Below, piece by piece: positions 53,168 through 63,810 of a DNA stretch of 64,000 bases. Source of the stretch: Shouchella miscanthi (lineage in GTDB: Bacteria > Bacillota > Bacilli > Bacillales > Bacillaceae_D); assembly GCF_007725405.1 (NCBI RefSeq), contig NZ_CP042163.1, forward strand, positions 2,790,001-2,854,000. The letters run 5' to 3'. Positions within the stretch are counted from its first letter, which is position 1. Each line of letters starts with the position of its first letter. The notes under the pieces are model-generated. The model made no database searches. It saw only the letters and a list, made by a program, of their open reading frames with translations, and was not told where the DNA came from. The position numbers and the translations under genes were made by a program.

Positions 53168-54096
53168 CACTCTAGACTCTCTCTCACTTTATTTAAAATG
53201 TCTTCCGCTCCTTGTGCAGACAACTGCTTTGCCAAATCCGTTCCTAGCTTTTCTGGATCACTACCTGATGCCGTTTCTTTTAGTAAAACTTGTCCATCTG
53301 GGGAGCCTACTAAGCCTGTTAAAGTAATTGTGCCGTCATTTTCTACTGTAGCATACCCACCAATCGGAACTTGACACCCGCCATTTAACGTATGAAGGAA
53401 AGCGCGCTCTGCTCGAACCGCAGATGCTGTTTCTTCATGATTCAATAATTGTAAAAGACGGTTCACCTCTGTATCATCTTGACGCCCTTCAAGGCCTAAT
53501 GCACCTTGGCCAATTGCAGGGATACATTCATCCGTCTCTAAATAATGTGTGACAGCTGATTTGGCATATCCTAATCGATTTAGTCCAGCAGCAGCAAGTA
53601 CAATGGCAGAAAACGATTCTTCCTTTAATTTTCGCAGCCTTGTCTCAACGTTGCCTCGAATCCATTGAACGGTAAGATGCGGATAGCGATGCAAAATCTG
53701 CGCAGATCGACGCAAGCTGCTTGTTCCAATAATAGCCCCTGGTGGCAGCTCACTTAACGGCACATGGTTTTCACTAATAATGGCATCTCTTGGGTCCTCT
53801 CGATCAGTAATAGCTCCTAATACAAATTCAGGCAACATTTCTGACGGCACATCTTTCATTGAATGAACGGCAATATCAATTTCCCCAGTTCGCAACGCCT
53901 CTTCAATTTCCTTTACAAAAAGACCTTTGCCGCCGACTTTTGAAAGAGTAACGTCTAGTATTCGATCCCCTTTTGTTACAATTTCCTTTATTTCAAATTG
54001 GTACGGCACATTTAATTTCTTAAATTGCTCAATGACCCATCTTGTTTGCGTCATCGCTAAATTGCTTCTTCTCGTACCGAGTACAATTGTTCTCAT
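53167..54096 (-). CDS. hemC: Porphobilinogen deaminase (hydroxymethylbilane synthase)
   Basis: A 309-residue enzyme that links four porphobilinogens. It has GTRRSNLAMTQTRWVIE at the start, HSMKDVPSEMLPEFVLGA (substrate-site region with catalytic Asp), GTSSLRRSAQI, GNVETRL and the cofactor-bearing Cys in LNGGCQVPIGGYA near 241. GGAGG lies 6 nt before the ATG. In B. subtilis hemX precedes it; here a 195-bp noncoding stretch with a terminator does. Confidence 0.98.
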   Translation of the reverse strand: MRTIVLGTRRSNLAMTQTRWVIEQFKKLNVPYQFEIKEIVTKGDRILDVTLSKVGGKGLFVKEIEEALRTGEIDIAVHSMKDVPSEMLPEFVLGAITDREDPRDAIISENHVPLSELPPGAIIGTSSLRRSAQILHRYPHLTVQWIRGNVETRLRKLKEESFSAIVLAAAGLNRLGYAKSAVTHYLETDECIPAIGQGALGLEGRQDDTEVNRLLQLLNHEETASAVRAERAFLHTLNGGCQVPIGGYATVENDGTITLTGLVGSPDGQVLLKETASGSDPEKLGTDLAKQLSAQGAEDILNKVRESLE

Positions 54097-54150
54097 GCTC
54101 TTCCTCCTAAAATCATAAAACCATTATGTACATCTTTCATTTTAAAAAGG

Positions 54151-54176
54151 AAAAAAGCGCAATCATTGACGCTTTT
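54151..54176 (-). terminator. Terminator between hemA and hemC
   Basis: AAAAGCG (minus, complement of 54170-54176) and CGCTTTT (54153-54159) form a 7-bp stem with a 10-nt loop, followed by T6. It lies in the place of hemX. Confidence 0.75.
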
Positions 54177-54291
54177 GTGGCAAACGTCCGCTAGCCCAAA
54201 AGCTTCAGCTAGTAACATTCCCACTGGAGTCGTCGCCTGATGCGCTTTTCACTCTCATTATCAGCTCATATGGAAATTCAACAATGACGGC
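54177..54291 (-). other. Possible structured RNA in the hemA-hemC spacer
   Basis: On the minus strand this 115-nt stretch has several possible helices: GGCGACG with CGTTTGCC, enclosing CTAGC with GCTAG, and a GGGA/TCC-type pair. It sits directly before the terminator, the usual layout of an attenuator or riboswitch. It matches no riboswitch class that I recognise, and the fold is drawn by eye. Confidence 0.3.
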
Positions 54292-55665
54292 TTACGAGCG
54301 CAAAGCAACAGTGCCTTCAATCTCGCTATAGGACTCACTTTCTTGCTTCCATAGTGCCTTTATATCATTTTGGCGTTCCCGTTCTTTCTGTTCTTCTAAC
54401 GTCTCTTCTAACGCAAAAATGTCCGTGAACAACTGTAGCGATAATTGAGCATCAGGCTCAGCTGCTAGTTCTTTTACCTTCGTTAACGGATCACGAAGAA
54501 GTTGATTCACAATACTTTTTGTATGCTTACGAAGAACTTTTAACTCACGATCGGTTAAATGAGGTAATTTCCGTTCAATACTAGACATCGTGTCACCTTG
54601 AATTTGCAATGCTTTCCCACGTAAAGCTGTGATGATGGGAACGACTCCTAGTGTGTTTACCCACATATTGAACTCCACAATCTCTTCTTCAATCATTAAA
54701 GAAATTTTCTCTGCTTCGCGCTCTCGCTCTTGCTTGTTCGATTCAACGATATGTTGCAAATGATCAATGTCATACAAGTGAACATTTTCCCATTCGTTTA
54801 ATGTTGGCTCGACATCACGCGGAACCGCAATATCAATAATGAATAACGGCCGCTCCTCTCGGGAACGTAATGCTTTTTCCGTATTTTCTTTTGTTAATAC
54901 AAATTCTCTTGCTCCTGTAGAGCTTATGACCACATCTGCACGCTTCAATTCTTCTTCTAAATGATGAAACGAGACCGCTTCACCACTGAATTGATTAGCA
55001 AGATTCTCAGCTTTTGCAACACTTCGATTCATAACAACAATGGAAGCGGCTCCATTCGCATGTATATGCTTTGCCGTCAGCTCACTCATCTCTCCTGCAC
55101 CGACAATAAGGACACGCTTTCCTTCAAAACTACCAAAAATCTTTTTACCAAGTTCAACGCCGGCATAACTAACTGAGACGGCTTGAGAAGAAATGGCCGT
55201 CGAACTATGAGCACGCTTACCTAAGGTAATCGCTTGCTTAAATAGCTGGTTAAAGACCGTACCTGTTACTTGTAATGATTGAGCGAGCTGAAACGCTTGC
55301 TTAGCTTGACCAAGAATTTGCGTTTCACCAATAACCATTGAATCTAGACCACACGATACTCGAAACAAATGTTCAACTGCATGATCATTTTCTTTTATTG
55401 TTAGATAAGCGGTTAATTCATCCTTATTAATGGAAAACCAGTTTGCTAAAAACGTTTTTGTAAAATGCCTTCCGGTATGAATTTGATCTGCTACAACATA
55501 AAGCTCAGTGCGATTGCAAGTTGATAGAATCACACACTCCATAATGCTTTTTGAAGTGCGCAGTTGGGCAAGAGCCGCCGGCAACTGCTCTTCATCAAAA
55601 GCTAGCTTTTCGCGAATTTCCACCGGGGCAGACTTATAGTTCACTCCTACGACAATCGTATGCAT
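54292..55665 (-). CDS. hemA: Glutamyl-tRNA reductase
   Basis: A 457-residue enzyme that reduces Glu-tRNA to glutamate-1-semialdehyde, the regulated first step of haem synthesis. The catalytic cysteine is in [11 protein letters not shown] (Cys50). The NADPH domain has [16 protein letters not shown], and [17 protein letters not shown] is the family signature. The C-terminal dimerisation helix runs from about 330 to 440. hemX, the usual partner that lowers HemA levels in B. subtilis, is not in the operon. Confidence 0.98.
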   Translation of the reverse strand: MHTIVVGVNYKSAPVEIREKLAFDEEQLPAALAQLRTSKSIMECVILSTCNRTELYVVADQIHTGRHFTKTFLANWFSINKDELTAYLTIKENDHAVEHLFRVSCGLDSMVIGETQILGQAKQAFQLAQSLQVTGTVFNQLFKQAITLGKRAHSSTAISSQAVSVSYAGVELGKKIFGSFEGKRVLIVGAGEMSELTAKHIHANGAASIVVMNRSVAKAENLANQFSGEAVSFHHLEEELKRADVVISSTGAREFVLTKENTEKALRSREERPLFIIDIAVPRDVEPTLNEWENVHLYDIDHLQHIVESNKQEREREAEKISLMIEEEIVEFNMWVNTLGVVPIITALRGKALQIQGDTMSSIERKLPHLTDRELKVLRKHTKSIVNQLLRDPLTKVKELAAEPDAQLSLQLFTDIFALEETLEEQKERERQNDIKALWKQESESYSEIEGTVALRS

Positions 55666-55739
55666 TTAAAAAGCCCCCTAAAGCTACGTTTCCAATCTCT
55701 TACTTCTACTTTATCCAATTCTCATTATATCATGCCTAA

Positions 55740-55767
55740 ATTATAACATGTCTAAATAAGGACTCAA
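55740..55767 (-). promoter_or_regulatory. Promoter of hemA
   Basis: TTGAGT (55762-55767) and TATAAT (55740-55745) are 16 bp apart. A second TATAAT (55724-55729) lies 16 bp downstream, preceded by TAGACA at 19-bp spacing. Either or both may be used. Confidence 0.6.
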
Positions 55768-55805
55768 AATTTTTTTGTGAACAATCCTAGACAATCCAGA
55801 CAGTG

Positions 55806-55839
55806 AAAAAAATAAGCAGTGCAAGCACTACTTATTTTT
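55806..55839 (-). terminator. Terminator after lonA-ysxC
   Basis: AAAAATAAGTAGTGC and GCACTGCTTATTTTT form a 15-bp stem with one mismatch and a T-run; it overlaps the ysxC stop. Confidence 0.88.
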
Positions 55840-56427
55840 CGTTAATTGGAGGTGGGATTGAATCGTTTTCCAAGCTTCTTCTTTTCCATACCCTGTTTCA
55901 GAGGAAAACAGTAATAAAGGATCTGCGTCATCACGATCAAGCTCTTTACTGATGATACTTAAATGCTTTTGCCATTTTGATTTAGAAATTTTATCTGCTT
56001 TTGTGGCGACTAAAATGACCGGAATTCCGAAATGCTTCATCCAATTGTACATAAGCTTATCGTCTTCCGAAGGCTTATGGCGTGCATCAATTAATTGCAA
56101 CACCGCTTTAAGCTCTTCCCGCTCTGATAAATACGTTTCAATCATTTTTCCCCAGGCTGCTCGTTCGGTTTTCGACACTTTTGCATAGCCGTATCCTGGA
56201 ACATCTACAAAATAAAGCATTTCATTAATTTCATAAAAGTTCAATGTTTGCGTTTTACCAGGTTGACCAGATGTTCTAGCTAGCCCTTTTCGATTGAGCA
56301 TTTTGTTAATAAAAGACGATTTCCCCACATTCGAACGACCTGCAAGAGCAAGTTCCGGTAAACGATTAACTGGATATTGTTCAGGTTTGACAGCTACATG
56401 TTCTAGTTCAGCTTTTACTACTTTCAT
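55828..56427 (-). CDS. ysxC: Ribosome assembly GTPase YsxC/EngB
   Basis: A 199-residue GTPase needed for 50S subunit assembly. G1 is [11 protein letters not shown]2 lies near [14 protein letters not shown]3 is DVPGYGYAK and G4 is ATKADK. It overlaps the lonA stop by 4 bp (ATGA), as in B. subtilis. Confidence 0.97.
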   Translation of the reverse strand: MKVVKAELEHVAVKPEQYPVNRLPELALAGRSNVGKSSFINKMLNRKGLARTSGQPGKTQTLNFYEINEMLYFVDVPGYGYAKVSKTERAAWGKMIETYLSEREELKAVLQLIDARHKPSEDDKLMYNWMKHFGIPVILVATKADKISKSKWQKHLSIISKELDRDDADPLLLFSSETGYGKEEAWKTIQSHLQLTKNK

Positions 56428-58763
56428 TTTTTATCTTCACTCTCATTTAATGCGACTTTCAAGACTTGATCAAGATGTTCCACTAATACAATCGTCAATT
56501 CTTCACGAACACTAGCTGGAATATCGTCAATATCTTTTTCATTCTCTTTTGGAATAATAATCGTTGTTAACCCAGCACGGTGGGCACTCATTGCTTTTTC
56601 TTTTAAACCACCAATTGGTAATACTCGACCTCTTAATGTAATTTCTCCTGTCATGCCCACTTCACGCTTCACTTTTCGACCAGTAAGTGCAGAAATTAAT
56701 GCTGTCGCCATTGTGATGCCTGCTGATGGACCATCCTTAGGGGTTGCCCCTTCTGGAACATGAATGTGTATATCCGTTTTATCGTTAAAATCAGTTGATA
56801 TTGAGAGCGCTTCTGACCGAGATCGAATATAGCTAAACGCTGCTTGTGCAGACTCTTTCATGACGTCTCCTAACTTGCCTGTAAGGGTTAATTTCCCTTT
56901 CCCTTTCACAGCAGAAACTTCAATAGAAAGCGTCGTACCACCTGCTGCAGTGTACGCTAGGCCAGTAGCTGCACCAATCTGATCTTCTTGCTCAGCCATA
57001 CCGTAGCGAAATCTTGGCTTTCCAAGCATATCTTCTACTAGCTTTTCTGTTACTGTCACACGCTTTCGATCTTCCATTACGACCATTTTAGCGGCTTTAC
57101 GACAGGTTGAGGCTAACTGGCGCTCTAAGTTTCTAACCCCAGCTTCACGGGTGTAGTGTCGTATAATTTTCGTTAACGCCTCATCTTTTACAGGCATCTG
57201 ACTTTTTGTTAAACCATGCTCTTTTATTTGCTTTGGAAGTAAATAGTTTCGTGCAATTTGTTTCTTTTCAAGCTCCGTGTAACCAGGTATAGAAATAATC
57301 TCCATTCGATCCAATAAAGGGCCTGGAATCGTACCAATATTATTTGCCGTTGTGATAAACATGACGTTTGATAAATCATACGCCTCTTCAAGGTAATGAT
57401 CGCTAAACGTATTGTTTTGCTCTGGATCTAACACTTCAAGTAAGGCGGAGGCTGGATCTCCTCTAAAATCATTTGCCATTTTATCAATTTCGTCTAATAA
57501 AAAGACCGGGTTAATCGTTTCTGCTCGTTTCATCCCTTGAATGAGCCGCCCTGGCATGGCTCCAACATACGTTCGACGATGACCTCGAATCTCTGCCTCG
57601 TCACGCACGCCCCCTAACGACATTCGCACAAATTTTCGATTTAACGATCTAGCAATAGATCGTGCTAGCGATGTCTTTCCGACTCCTGGAGGTCCCGCAA
57701 GGCATAGAATAGGACCTTTCATCGAATTTGTTAGCTTTCTAACAGCCAAATATTCAAGTACTCGCTCCTTCACTTTCTCTAACCCGTAATGGTCTTCATC
57801 CAAGATTTTACTCGCTTTTTTCACATCAAGCTGATCTTCTGTTTGTTTGGTCCACGGTAATTGAATAAGCCAATCAAGGTAGTTTCGCAATATAGAGCTT
57901 TCTCCAGCATTGGCTGGCATTTTCTCATAGCGGTTTAACTCTTTCATTGCTTTTTCATACACATGTTCAGGCATTTCCGCTGCTTCTATTTTTTCCTTCA
58001 ACTCAGCAATTTCACCTGTTTTACCTTCACGATCTCCTAATTCTTTTTGAATAGCTTTCATTTGTTCGCGTAAGTAATACTCTTTTTGTGTTTTTTCCAT
58101 TGATTTTTTTACACGTTGGCCAATTTTCTTTTCAAGGCCTAACACTTCTTGTTCATTACCAAGAAATTCAATAAGCTTTTGCAACCGTTCCTTTACATCG
58201 ATAAACTCAAGTAGTGTTTGCTTTTGAGACAGCTTCAACGTTAGATTGGCTGCTATTAAATCAGCAAATTGCTCTGGTGCTGTTGTTTCCTTCAAATTCG
58301 CGAGAGTTTCTTGTGAAGCGCGTTTTGATTGTTTGGAGAACTGATCATACATGGAAAGTAGCGTACGCATTAATGCTTCTGTTTCTGTATCTGCTTTGCC
58401 ATCTTGCTCACATAATTGAATATCTGCAACAAGAACATCTCCATGGTCATGAAAATGAGTAAGGGAAGCTCGTTGTAATCCCTCTACTTGAACACGCACC
58501 GTTCCATTGGCTAATTTAGTTGATTGAACAATTTTAGCAAACGTTCCAATTCTATATAAATCTTCTTCCGTCGGATCTTCTTTTGTTGTTTGTTTTTGTG
58601 TTGCTAAAAATAAATATTGATCGTTTTGCTTGGCTTCTTCTAATGCTTTTACCGATTTTTCACGACCTACGTCTAAGTGCATAATTGCCCCTGGAAAGAT
58701 TAATACACCACGCAAAGGAAGGAGCGGAACTCGGCGTTCTTGATATTGGTCAACCATCCGCAT
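56424..58763 (-). CDS. lonA: ATP-dependent protease LonA
   Basis: A 779-residue AAA+ protease that removes damaged and regulatory proteins. The N-terminal substrate domain (about 10-205) starts with [21 protein letters not shown]. The ATPase has Walker [10 protein letters not shown] near 357 and Walker B FLLDEID. The protease domain has the catalytic Ser in [12 protein letters not shown] near 680 and Lys in [20 protein letters not shown] precedes the ATG. Confidence 0.98.
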   Translation of the reverse strand: MRMVDQYQERRVPLLPLRGVLIFPGAIMHLDVGREKSVKALEEAKQNDQYLFLATQKQTTKEDPTEEDLYRIGTFAKIVQSTKLANGTVRVQVEGLQRASLTHFHDHGDVLVADIQLCEQDGKADTETEALMRTLLSMYDQFSKQSKRASQETLANLKETTAPEQFADLIAANLTLKLSQKQTLLEFIDVKERLQKLIEFLGNEQEVLGLEKKIGQRVKKSMEKTQKEYYLREQMKAIQKELGDREGKTGEIAELKEKIEAAEMPEHVYEKAMKELNRYEKMPANAGESSILRNYLDWLIQLPWTKQTEDQLDVKKASKILDEDHYGLEKVKERVLEYLAVRKLTNSMKGPILCLAGPPGVGKTSLARSIARSLNRKFVRMSLGGVRDEAEIRGHRRTYVGAMPGRLIQGMKRAETINPVFLLDEIDKMANDFRGDPASALLEVLDPEQNNTFSDHYLEEAYDLSNVMFITTANNIGTIPGPLLDRMEIISIPGYTELEKKQIARNYLLPKQIKEHGLTKSQMPVKDEALTKIIRHYTREAGVRNLERQLASTCRKAAKMVVMEDRKRVTVTEKLVEDMLGKPRFRYGMAEQEDQIGAATGLAYTAAGGTTLSIEVSAVKGKGKLTLTGKLGDVMKESAQAAFSYIRSRSEALSISTDFNDKTDIHIHVPEGATPKDGPSAGITMATALISALTGRKVKREVGMTGEITLRGRVLPIGGLKEKAMSAHRAGLTTIIIPKENEKDIDDIPASVREELTIVLVEHLDQVLKVALNESEDKK

Positions 58764-58855
58764 GACACCTCCGCCTTTATCTTGATAAAAAATTCATTAT
58801 GTCTAATCATCTTAATTCTATGCTAAAAAACACAAACGATGATACACACAATGGA

Positions 58856-58887
58856 GAAAGCGTCATTCTCAGTAGAGTGACGCTTTC
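58856..58887 (-). terminator. Hairpin after lonB
   Basis: GAAAGCGTCA and TGACGCTTTC form a 10-bp stem with a 12-nt loop. The T-run is poor on both strands, so termination may be weak. Confidence 0.55.
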
Positions 58888-58955
58888 AATCATTCATTTC
58901 CGGTTTGTTAACCATCTACTCATTTTAGCTTACGAAGTGGTTTGTTGTCCATTAT

Positions 58956-60626
58956 TTAGATTGGTACAGCTCCTCCAGAAGTGAAGGTTTGGGCAGGTAT
59001 AACATTTTCTGCGCTTTCCTCCTGGGTTAAAGCAAGTTGAAAGACTTCGTCGAGGGTTGTTACCGCAATGACGTCAATTCCTTTGATTTCTCTTAAGATC
59101 GCTTGTTCATTTTCTTTCGGAATAATAACGGTTTTTGCACCAGCTAATTTAGCTGCTTTCACTTTTGCAATAACGCCACCAATAGGCTTTACTTTTGCAT
59201 GAATACTTAACTCCCCTGTCATCGCCACTTCATTCGAAACAGGAATTTGTTTAATTCCAGAGTAGATACCAGTTGCGATGGCAATTCCAGCTGATGGTCC
59301 GTCGACTGGCGTTCCTCCTGGAAAATTCACATGAATATCATAGTCATTTGTAGGAACACCTTTTCTTTTTAAAACAGAAATAACATTTTCAACAGATGAA
59401 CGAGCCATGCTTTTTCGTTTAATAGAGCGAACTTGTGATCCAGATTGTTCTTCTTCTGCAATACCTGTAATCGTCAATTTACCATGCTGCACATTTTCGT
59501 GCACGAGCACTTCAATTTCAAGTAATGCACCGCTTGTTGGTCCCGTTACTGCTAACCCATTTACTAAACCAATAACCGGTTGCTCATGAATTTGTCGCTC
59601 AGGACGTGGTGCCATCTGACTTGAATGGGCAACCCATTCAATATCTTTAAGCTGTACTTCTTGCCTTCCGTCAGCGCGAGCCGCACCAACAGCAATCTGT
59701 AGCATATTTACGGTTTCTCTTCCGTTCGTTGCATAGGAAGCTATTTTTTTCGATGCCTCATCTGTTAACGTCATCGCAGCTTTTTCCGCAGCTCGCTTCG
59801 CAATTTCTTCTATTTCACTAGGGTCTAACCCGCGAAAAAAGACTTCTAAACAGCGGGAGCGAATCGCTGGCGGCATTTCTTCCGGTTGTCTTGTTGTCGC
59901 AGCAATTAAACGAAAATCTGCCGGCAAGCCACGTTTAAAAATATCATGTATATGTGTAGGAATTTGATCGTTTTCTGAGCTATAGTACGCACTTTCAAGG
60001 AAGACTTTGCGATCCTCTAACACTTTTAACAATTTATTCTGTTGAATGGTGTGTAGTTCTCCAATCTCATCGATAAATAAAATTCCACCATGTGCCTTTG
60101 TGACCGCTCCTGGTTTTGGTTGCGGCACACCAGCTTGTCCCATTGCGCCGGCCCCTTGATAAATGGGATCGTGTACAGAGCCAATTAATGGGTCCGCTAT
60201 TCCCCTTTCATCAAACCGCGAGGTAGCACCATCCACCTCAACAAATACAGCTGTTGATTGAAATGGAGATTGGTTGCTTTGTTTTGCTTCATCTAACACA
60301 AGACGTGCTGCTGCTGTTTTTCCAACACCAGGTGGTCCATAAATAATGACGTGTTGAGGATTGGCTCCACACAATGCCATACGTAATGTTTTCAAACCAT
60401 CTTCTTGCCCAACGACTTCTGATAACGATTTTGGTCGTACTTTTTCAGCTAATGGTTCAGATAATCGAATAGAGCGAAGTTTTTTCATTTTATCTAGTTC
60501 AACTTTTGATTCTCGATCAATGTACGTTTTTTGACTGCGCTGGTTTTTTAATAAGTTCCAAAAATAAACACCAATAATAATCCCAAAAAATAATTGGACA
60601 AATAATGCAATTGTCGTAAACCCCAT
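58956..60626 (-). CDS. lonB: Lon-like protease LonB
   Basis: A 556-residue membrane-tethered Lon variant. It has an N-terminal hydrophobic helix (about 4-24), then an AAA+ domain with [14 protein letters not shown] and FIDEIGEL, and the Lon protease domain with the catalytic Ser in PVDGPSAGIAIATG near 485 and a Lys in GVIAKVKAAKLAG. It lacks the LonA N-terminal substrate domain. In B. subtilis it is made in the forespore under SigF. The place between lonA and clpX is conserved. Confidence 0.96.
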   Translation of the reverse strand: MGFTTIALFVQLFFGIIIGVYFWNLLKNQRSQKTYIDRESKVELDKMKKLRSIRLSEPLAEKVRPKSLSEVVGQEDGLKTLRMALCGANPQHVIIYGPPGVGKTAAARLVLDEAKQSNQSPFQSTAVFVEVDGATSRFDERGIADPLIGSVHDPIYQGAGAMGQAGVPQPKPGAVTKAHGGILFIDEIGELHTIQQNKLLKVLEDRKVFLESAYYSSENDQIPTHIHDIFKRGLPADFRLIAATTRQPEEMPPAIRSRCLEVFFRGLDPSEIEEIAKRAAEKAAMTLTDEASKKIASYATNGRETVNMLQIAVGAARADGRQEVQLKDIEWVAHSSQMAPRPERQIHEQPVIGLVNGLAVTGPTSGALLEIEVLVHENVQHGKLTITGIAEEEQSGSQVRSIKRKSMARSSVENVISVLKRKGVPTNDYDIHVNFPGGTPVDGPSAGIAIATGIYSGIKQIPVSNEVAMTGELSIHAKVKPIGGVIAKVKAAKLAGAKTVIIPKENEQAILREIKGIDVIAVTTLDEVFQLALTQEESAENVIPAQTFTSGGAVPI

Positions 60627-60727
60627 TTGCTTGCCTCCTAATTGTTATGTTGTCGTTAGTATGACCTTGAGACAAGTCGTTAGTCGAAAACAGCCAAGCG
60701 CATTATTTCCAATTCTAAACACGATGC

Positions 60728-60762
60728 AAAAAAACCACGCTGGCCATGGACCAACGTGGTTT
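60728..60762 (-). terminator. Terminator after clpX
   Basis: AAACCACGTTGG and CCAGCGTGGTTT (one mismatch) around a 7-nt loop with T7 on the minus strand. Confidence 0.88.
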
Positions 60763-60767
60763 CTACT

Positions 60768-62039
60768 TTATGCACTTTCTTTTGGCTTATTAAGGGTTAA
60801 CTCTGTTCCGTCTGCAGATTTAATAATCGGTTCTGCACCATCTGTTATACAGCCTTCATGAATAATACACTTCACTGCATCTTCCCTAGATGGAAGATCG
60901 AACATCACATCAAGCATAATGCTTTCAATAATTGAACGGAGTCCGCGAGCACCTGTTTTACGTTCGATTGCTTTTTTGGCAATCTCTTTTAATGCTTCAT
61001 CTGTAAACTCTAATTCAACATCATCGAGCTCAAGCAGTTTTTGGTATTGTTTTACGAGCGCATTTTTAGGCTGCGTTAAAATCTCAACAAGCGCATCTGT
61101 ATCGAGCGGAGCAAGACTTGAAATAATCGGAAGACGACCAATAAATTCTGGAATCAGTCCAAATTTCAAAAGGTCTTCAGGAAGTACTTTCGATAGGTAT
61201 TCACCTGGTTTTAGCTCTTCTTGTTTTGAATCGTCGGAGCCAAATCCAATAATCTTCTTCCCTAAACGGCTTTTAATAATTTGTTCGATTCCATCAAAAG
61301 CCCCACCACAAATAAAGAGGACGTTTGTTGTATCAATTTGTATAAATTCTTGATGAGGATGCTTTCTCCCACCTTGTGGTGGCACGCTAGCAGTTGTACC
61401 TTCAAGAATTTTTAGTAACGCCTGCTGAACACCTTCACCTGAAACGTCACGGGTAATAGATGGATTTTCAGACTTACGAGCTACTTTATCGATTTCATCA
61501 ATATAGATGATACCTTTTTCAGCTTTCTCTACATCATAATCAGCCGCTTGAATGAGTTTTAGTAGGATGTTTTCTACATCTTCACCAACATAACCAGCTT
61601 CCGTTAACGATGTAGCGTCTGCAATAGCAAAAGGTACATTTAAAATACGTGCAAGAGTTTGTGCAAGAAGGGTTTTTCCGCTTCCTGTTGGTCCAATCAA
61701 CGTTATATTACTCTTTGCTAATTCAACATCTTCGGAACGTGCCATTGAATTAATTCGCTTGTAATGGTTGTAAACGGCAACGGCTAAAGATTTCTTCGCA
61801 TCTCGTTGGCCGATAACATAATCATCAAGAATGACACAAATTTCACTAGGTTTCGGAATTTCCTCTAGTTCAACCTCTTCTTCAGTCCCAAGTTCTTCCT
61901 CAACGATTTCCGTGCAAAGCTCAATACACTCATCACATATATAGACTCCAGGTCCAGCTACAAGCTTTCTGACTTGATCTTGAGTTTTACCGCAAAAAGA
62001 ACACTTAAGCTGTCCTTTCTCCTCGTTAAATTTAAACAT
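60768..62039 (-). CDS. clpX: ATP-dependent Clp protease ATP-binding subunit ClpX
   Basis: A 423-residue unfoldase that feeds substrates to ClpP. The N-terminal zinc finger has Cys13, Cys16, Cys35 and Cys38. The AAA+ domain has Walker [12 protein letters not shown] near 120, Walker [11 protein letters not shown], the pore loop GYVGED, the ClpP-binding loop region near IGFGSD, and sensor 2 GARGLRS. The ATG at 62039 (AAGGGGTGAGG upstream) gives the conserved [13 protein letters not shown] start; the longer frame has 20 extra codons with no site. Confidence 0.98.
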   Translation of the reverse strand: MFKFNEEKGQLKCSFCGKTQDQVRKLVAGPGVYICDECIELCTEIVEEELGTEEEVELEEIPKPSEICVILDDYVIGQRDAKKSLAVAVYNHYKRINSMARSEDVELAKSNITLIGPTGSGKTLLAQTLARILNVPFAIADATSLTEAGYVGEDVENILLKLIQAADYDVEKAEKGIIYIDEIDKVARKSENPSITRDVSGEGVQQALLKILEGTTASVPPQGGRKHPHQEFIQIDTTNVLFICGGAFDGIEQIIKSRLGKKIIGFGSDDSKQEELKPGEYLSKVLPEDLLKFGLIPEFIGRLPIISSLAPLDTDALVEILTQPKNALVKQYQKLLELDDVELEFTDEALKEIAKKAIERKTGARGLRSIIESIMLDVMFDLPSREDAVKCIIHEGCITDGAEPIIKSADGTELTLNKPKESA

Positions 62040-62355
62040 AACCTCACCCCTTACAGGATTTCTTTTTTCCATGATTTGCTCATAAAAGCTTAATGTCAAA
62101 TCATTTTAGCATAGACTAATTCAACAAACTAGAAATATGCATTTTATGTATGAGTTAGAGCAATCACTACCCTTACTCTTCCCTCTCAAAGTACAATTCA
62201 AGCTTCACCGTGAAAACCCTTTTTTTTGAGCTACTATCATTTTGTTCAACTTAGCAGGCAATCATACTATACTTATGAATAAAAGCCTACTTTCATGTTA
62301 GGGTATCGCTGTATAAGGGAAAAAGGTACGGGTGTTATGCCCGCACCTTTTTACA
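62040..62355 (-). other. Intergenic region between tig and clpX (316 bp)
   Basis: It holds the tig terminator at one end and, near clpX, a TGC-TAAAAT extended -10-like element (62103-62108) without a good -35, which may be the clpX promoter. I see no CtsR or CIRCE-type repeat. No ORF of note lies in the middle. Confidence 0.5.
62320..62352 (-). terminator. Terminator after tig
   Basis: AAAAAGGTGCGGG and CCCGTACCTTTTT pair (one mismatch) with a 7-nt loop and T5 tail. Confidence 0.88.
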
Positions 62356-63654
62356 TTAAGCTGTTGCTTCTTTACTGTGATCAACGAGTACGTCAATCGC
62401 TTTGCGCATTTTTAAATCACCTTTTACTGTGTCAAGTCCACCTTGCGCAGAAAGTAATGCTTTGATTTCATCAGCAGAACGCTGGTACATCTCAGCCATT
62501 TTTGTAATTTCTTCTTCTACTTCTTCATCAGAAACTTGTACGTCTTCCACTTCAGAAATAGCTTCAAGCGTTAAGTTAACGCGAACACGCTTCTCAGCAT
62601 CTTCTTTGAATTGGTTACGCATATCTTCTTCTGTTTGACCAGAGAATTGGAAATACATATCCAAGTTCATCCCTTGTGCTTGTAAACGTTGACCAAATTC
62701 TTGAAGCATACGATCTACTTCAGTATTGACCATTGCATCAGGAACAGTGATGTCAGCTTGATCTGCTGCTTTTTCAAGTAACGCATCACGGACAGCATTT
62801 TCTGATTCTGTTTTTCTTTGCTCTTCAAGCGTCTTACGTAACTCCACTTTAAGCTCATCCAATGATTCTACATTTTCGTTCGCATCTTTAGCAAATTCAT
62901 CATCAAGCTCTGGAAGTTCTTTACGTTTCACATCATGAATTTTCACTTTGAACGTCGCTGGTTTTCCAGCTAGATTTTCTGCGTGATACTCTTCTGGGAA
63001 CGTTACTTCAACTTCTTTTTCGTCTCCTGTTTTAAGACCAACTAATTGTTCTTCAAAACCTGGAATGAACGAATTTGAGCCAATTTCAAGTGAATAGTTC
63101 TCAGCAGTACCGCCTTCAAACGCTTCACCCTCTGCATAGCCTGCGAAGTCAATAACAGCTGTATCGCCGTTTTGAATTTCTCCATCTTCAACAACAACGA
63201 GTTCAGCGTGACGCTCTTGAAGTTTTGTTACTTCTTCTTGCACATCTTCATCTGTAACTTCTGCACTTGGCACTTCAACTTCTAAACCTTTGTAGTCGCC
63301 AAGCTTCACTTCTGGCTTAACTGTTACAGTTGCTTTAAATACTGCTTTTTCGTTTTTGCCAATTGATTCAATATCTACTTCCGGGCGATCAACAGGGAAA
63401 ATTCCTGTTTCTTCAACGGCATTTGAGTAAGCCTCTGGTAACATAAAGTCGATTGCATCTTGATAAAGTGATTCAACTCCAAATTGCTTTTCAAAAAGAC
63501 CTCTTGGCATTTTCCCTTTACGGAAACCAGGTACGTTTACTTTTTGCACAACTTTTTTAAATGCTTTATCTAAAGCGTCGTTGACTTTATCTGCTTCAAC
63601 TTCAAACGTTAAGACGCCTGTATTCTGTTCTGTCTTTTCCCAATTTGCAGACAT
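62356..63654 (-). CDS. tig: Trigger factor (ribosome-bound chaperone)
   Basis: A 432-residue chaperone and prolyl isomerase. The N-terminal ribosome-binding domain has the signature [19 protein letters not shown] near 37-55, the FKBP-type PPIase domain is about 150-245 ([29 protein letters not shown]), and the rest is the helical chaperone arm. The ATG at 63654 has GGAGGG upstream. It has its own promoter and terminator. Confidence 0.98.
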   Translation of the reverse strand: MSANWEKTEQNTGVLTFEVEADKVNDALDKAFKKVVQKVNVPGFRKGKMPRGLFEKQFGVESLYQDAIDFMLPEAYSNAVEETGIFPVDRPEVDIESIGKNEKAVFKATVTVKPEVKLGDYKGLEVEVPSAEVTDEDVQEEVTKLQERHAELVVVEDGEIQNGDTAVIDFAGYAEGEAFEGGTAENYSLEIGSNSFIPGFEEQLVGLKTGDEKEVEVTFPEEYHAENLAGKPATFKVKIHDVKRKELPELDDEFAKDANENVESLDELKVELRKTLEEQRKTESENAVRDALLEKAADQADITVPDAMVNTEVDRMLQEFGQRLQAQGMNLDMYFQFSGQTEEDMRNQFKEDAEKRVRVNLTLEAISEVEDVQVSDEEVEEEITKMAEMYQRSADEIKALLSAQGGLDTVKGDLKMRKAIDVLVDHSKEATA

Positions 63655-63714
63655 AATATTTCCCTCCAACATGTAATTTCTACACTACTTTATCACGTTT
63701 TTGACAACCATTCC

Positions 63715-63742
63715 ATTATAACATATCGAATGAATCTTTCAA
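63715..63742 (-). promoter_or_regulatory. Promoter of tig
   Basis: TTGAAA (63737-63742) and TATAAT (63715-63720) with 16-bp spacing on the minus strand, about 60 bp before the tig start. Confidence 0.7.
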
Positions 63743-63810
63743 TGTCTTCCTTCTTATGAAATAAGTCGGGTTCATTTATGTTGTTTTTACTATAGCTGAA
63801 GCGCCTAAGC

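Noticed and set aside
54177-54291. hemX remnant in the hemA-hemC spacer
   Set aside because: Translation of all minus-strand frames gives no hydrophobic segment or resemblance to HemX, and the spacer is far too short.
55724-55760. Possible PerR box at the hemA promoter
   Set aside because: TTATAAT occurs, but the second palindrome arm is missing; the A/T content is explained by two -10 elements.
58764-58955. CtsR or CIRCE-type heat-shock operator before lonA
   Set aside because: No tandem GGTCAAA-like repeat and no CIRCE inverted repeat were found here or before clpX.
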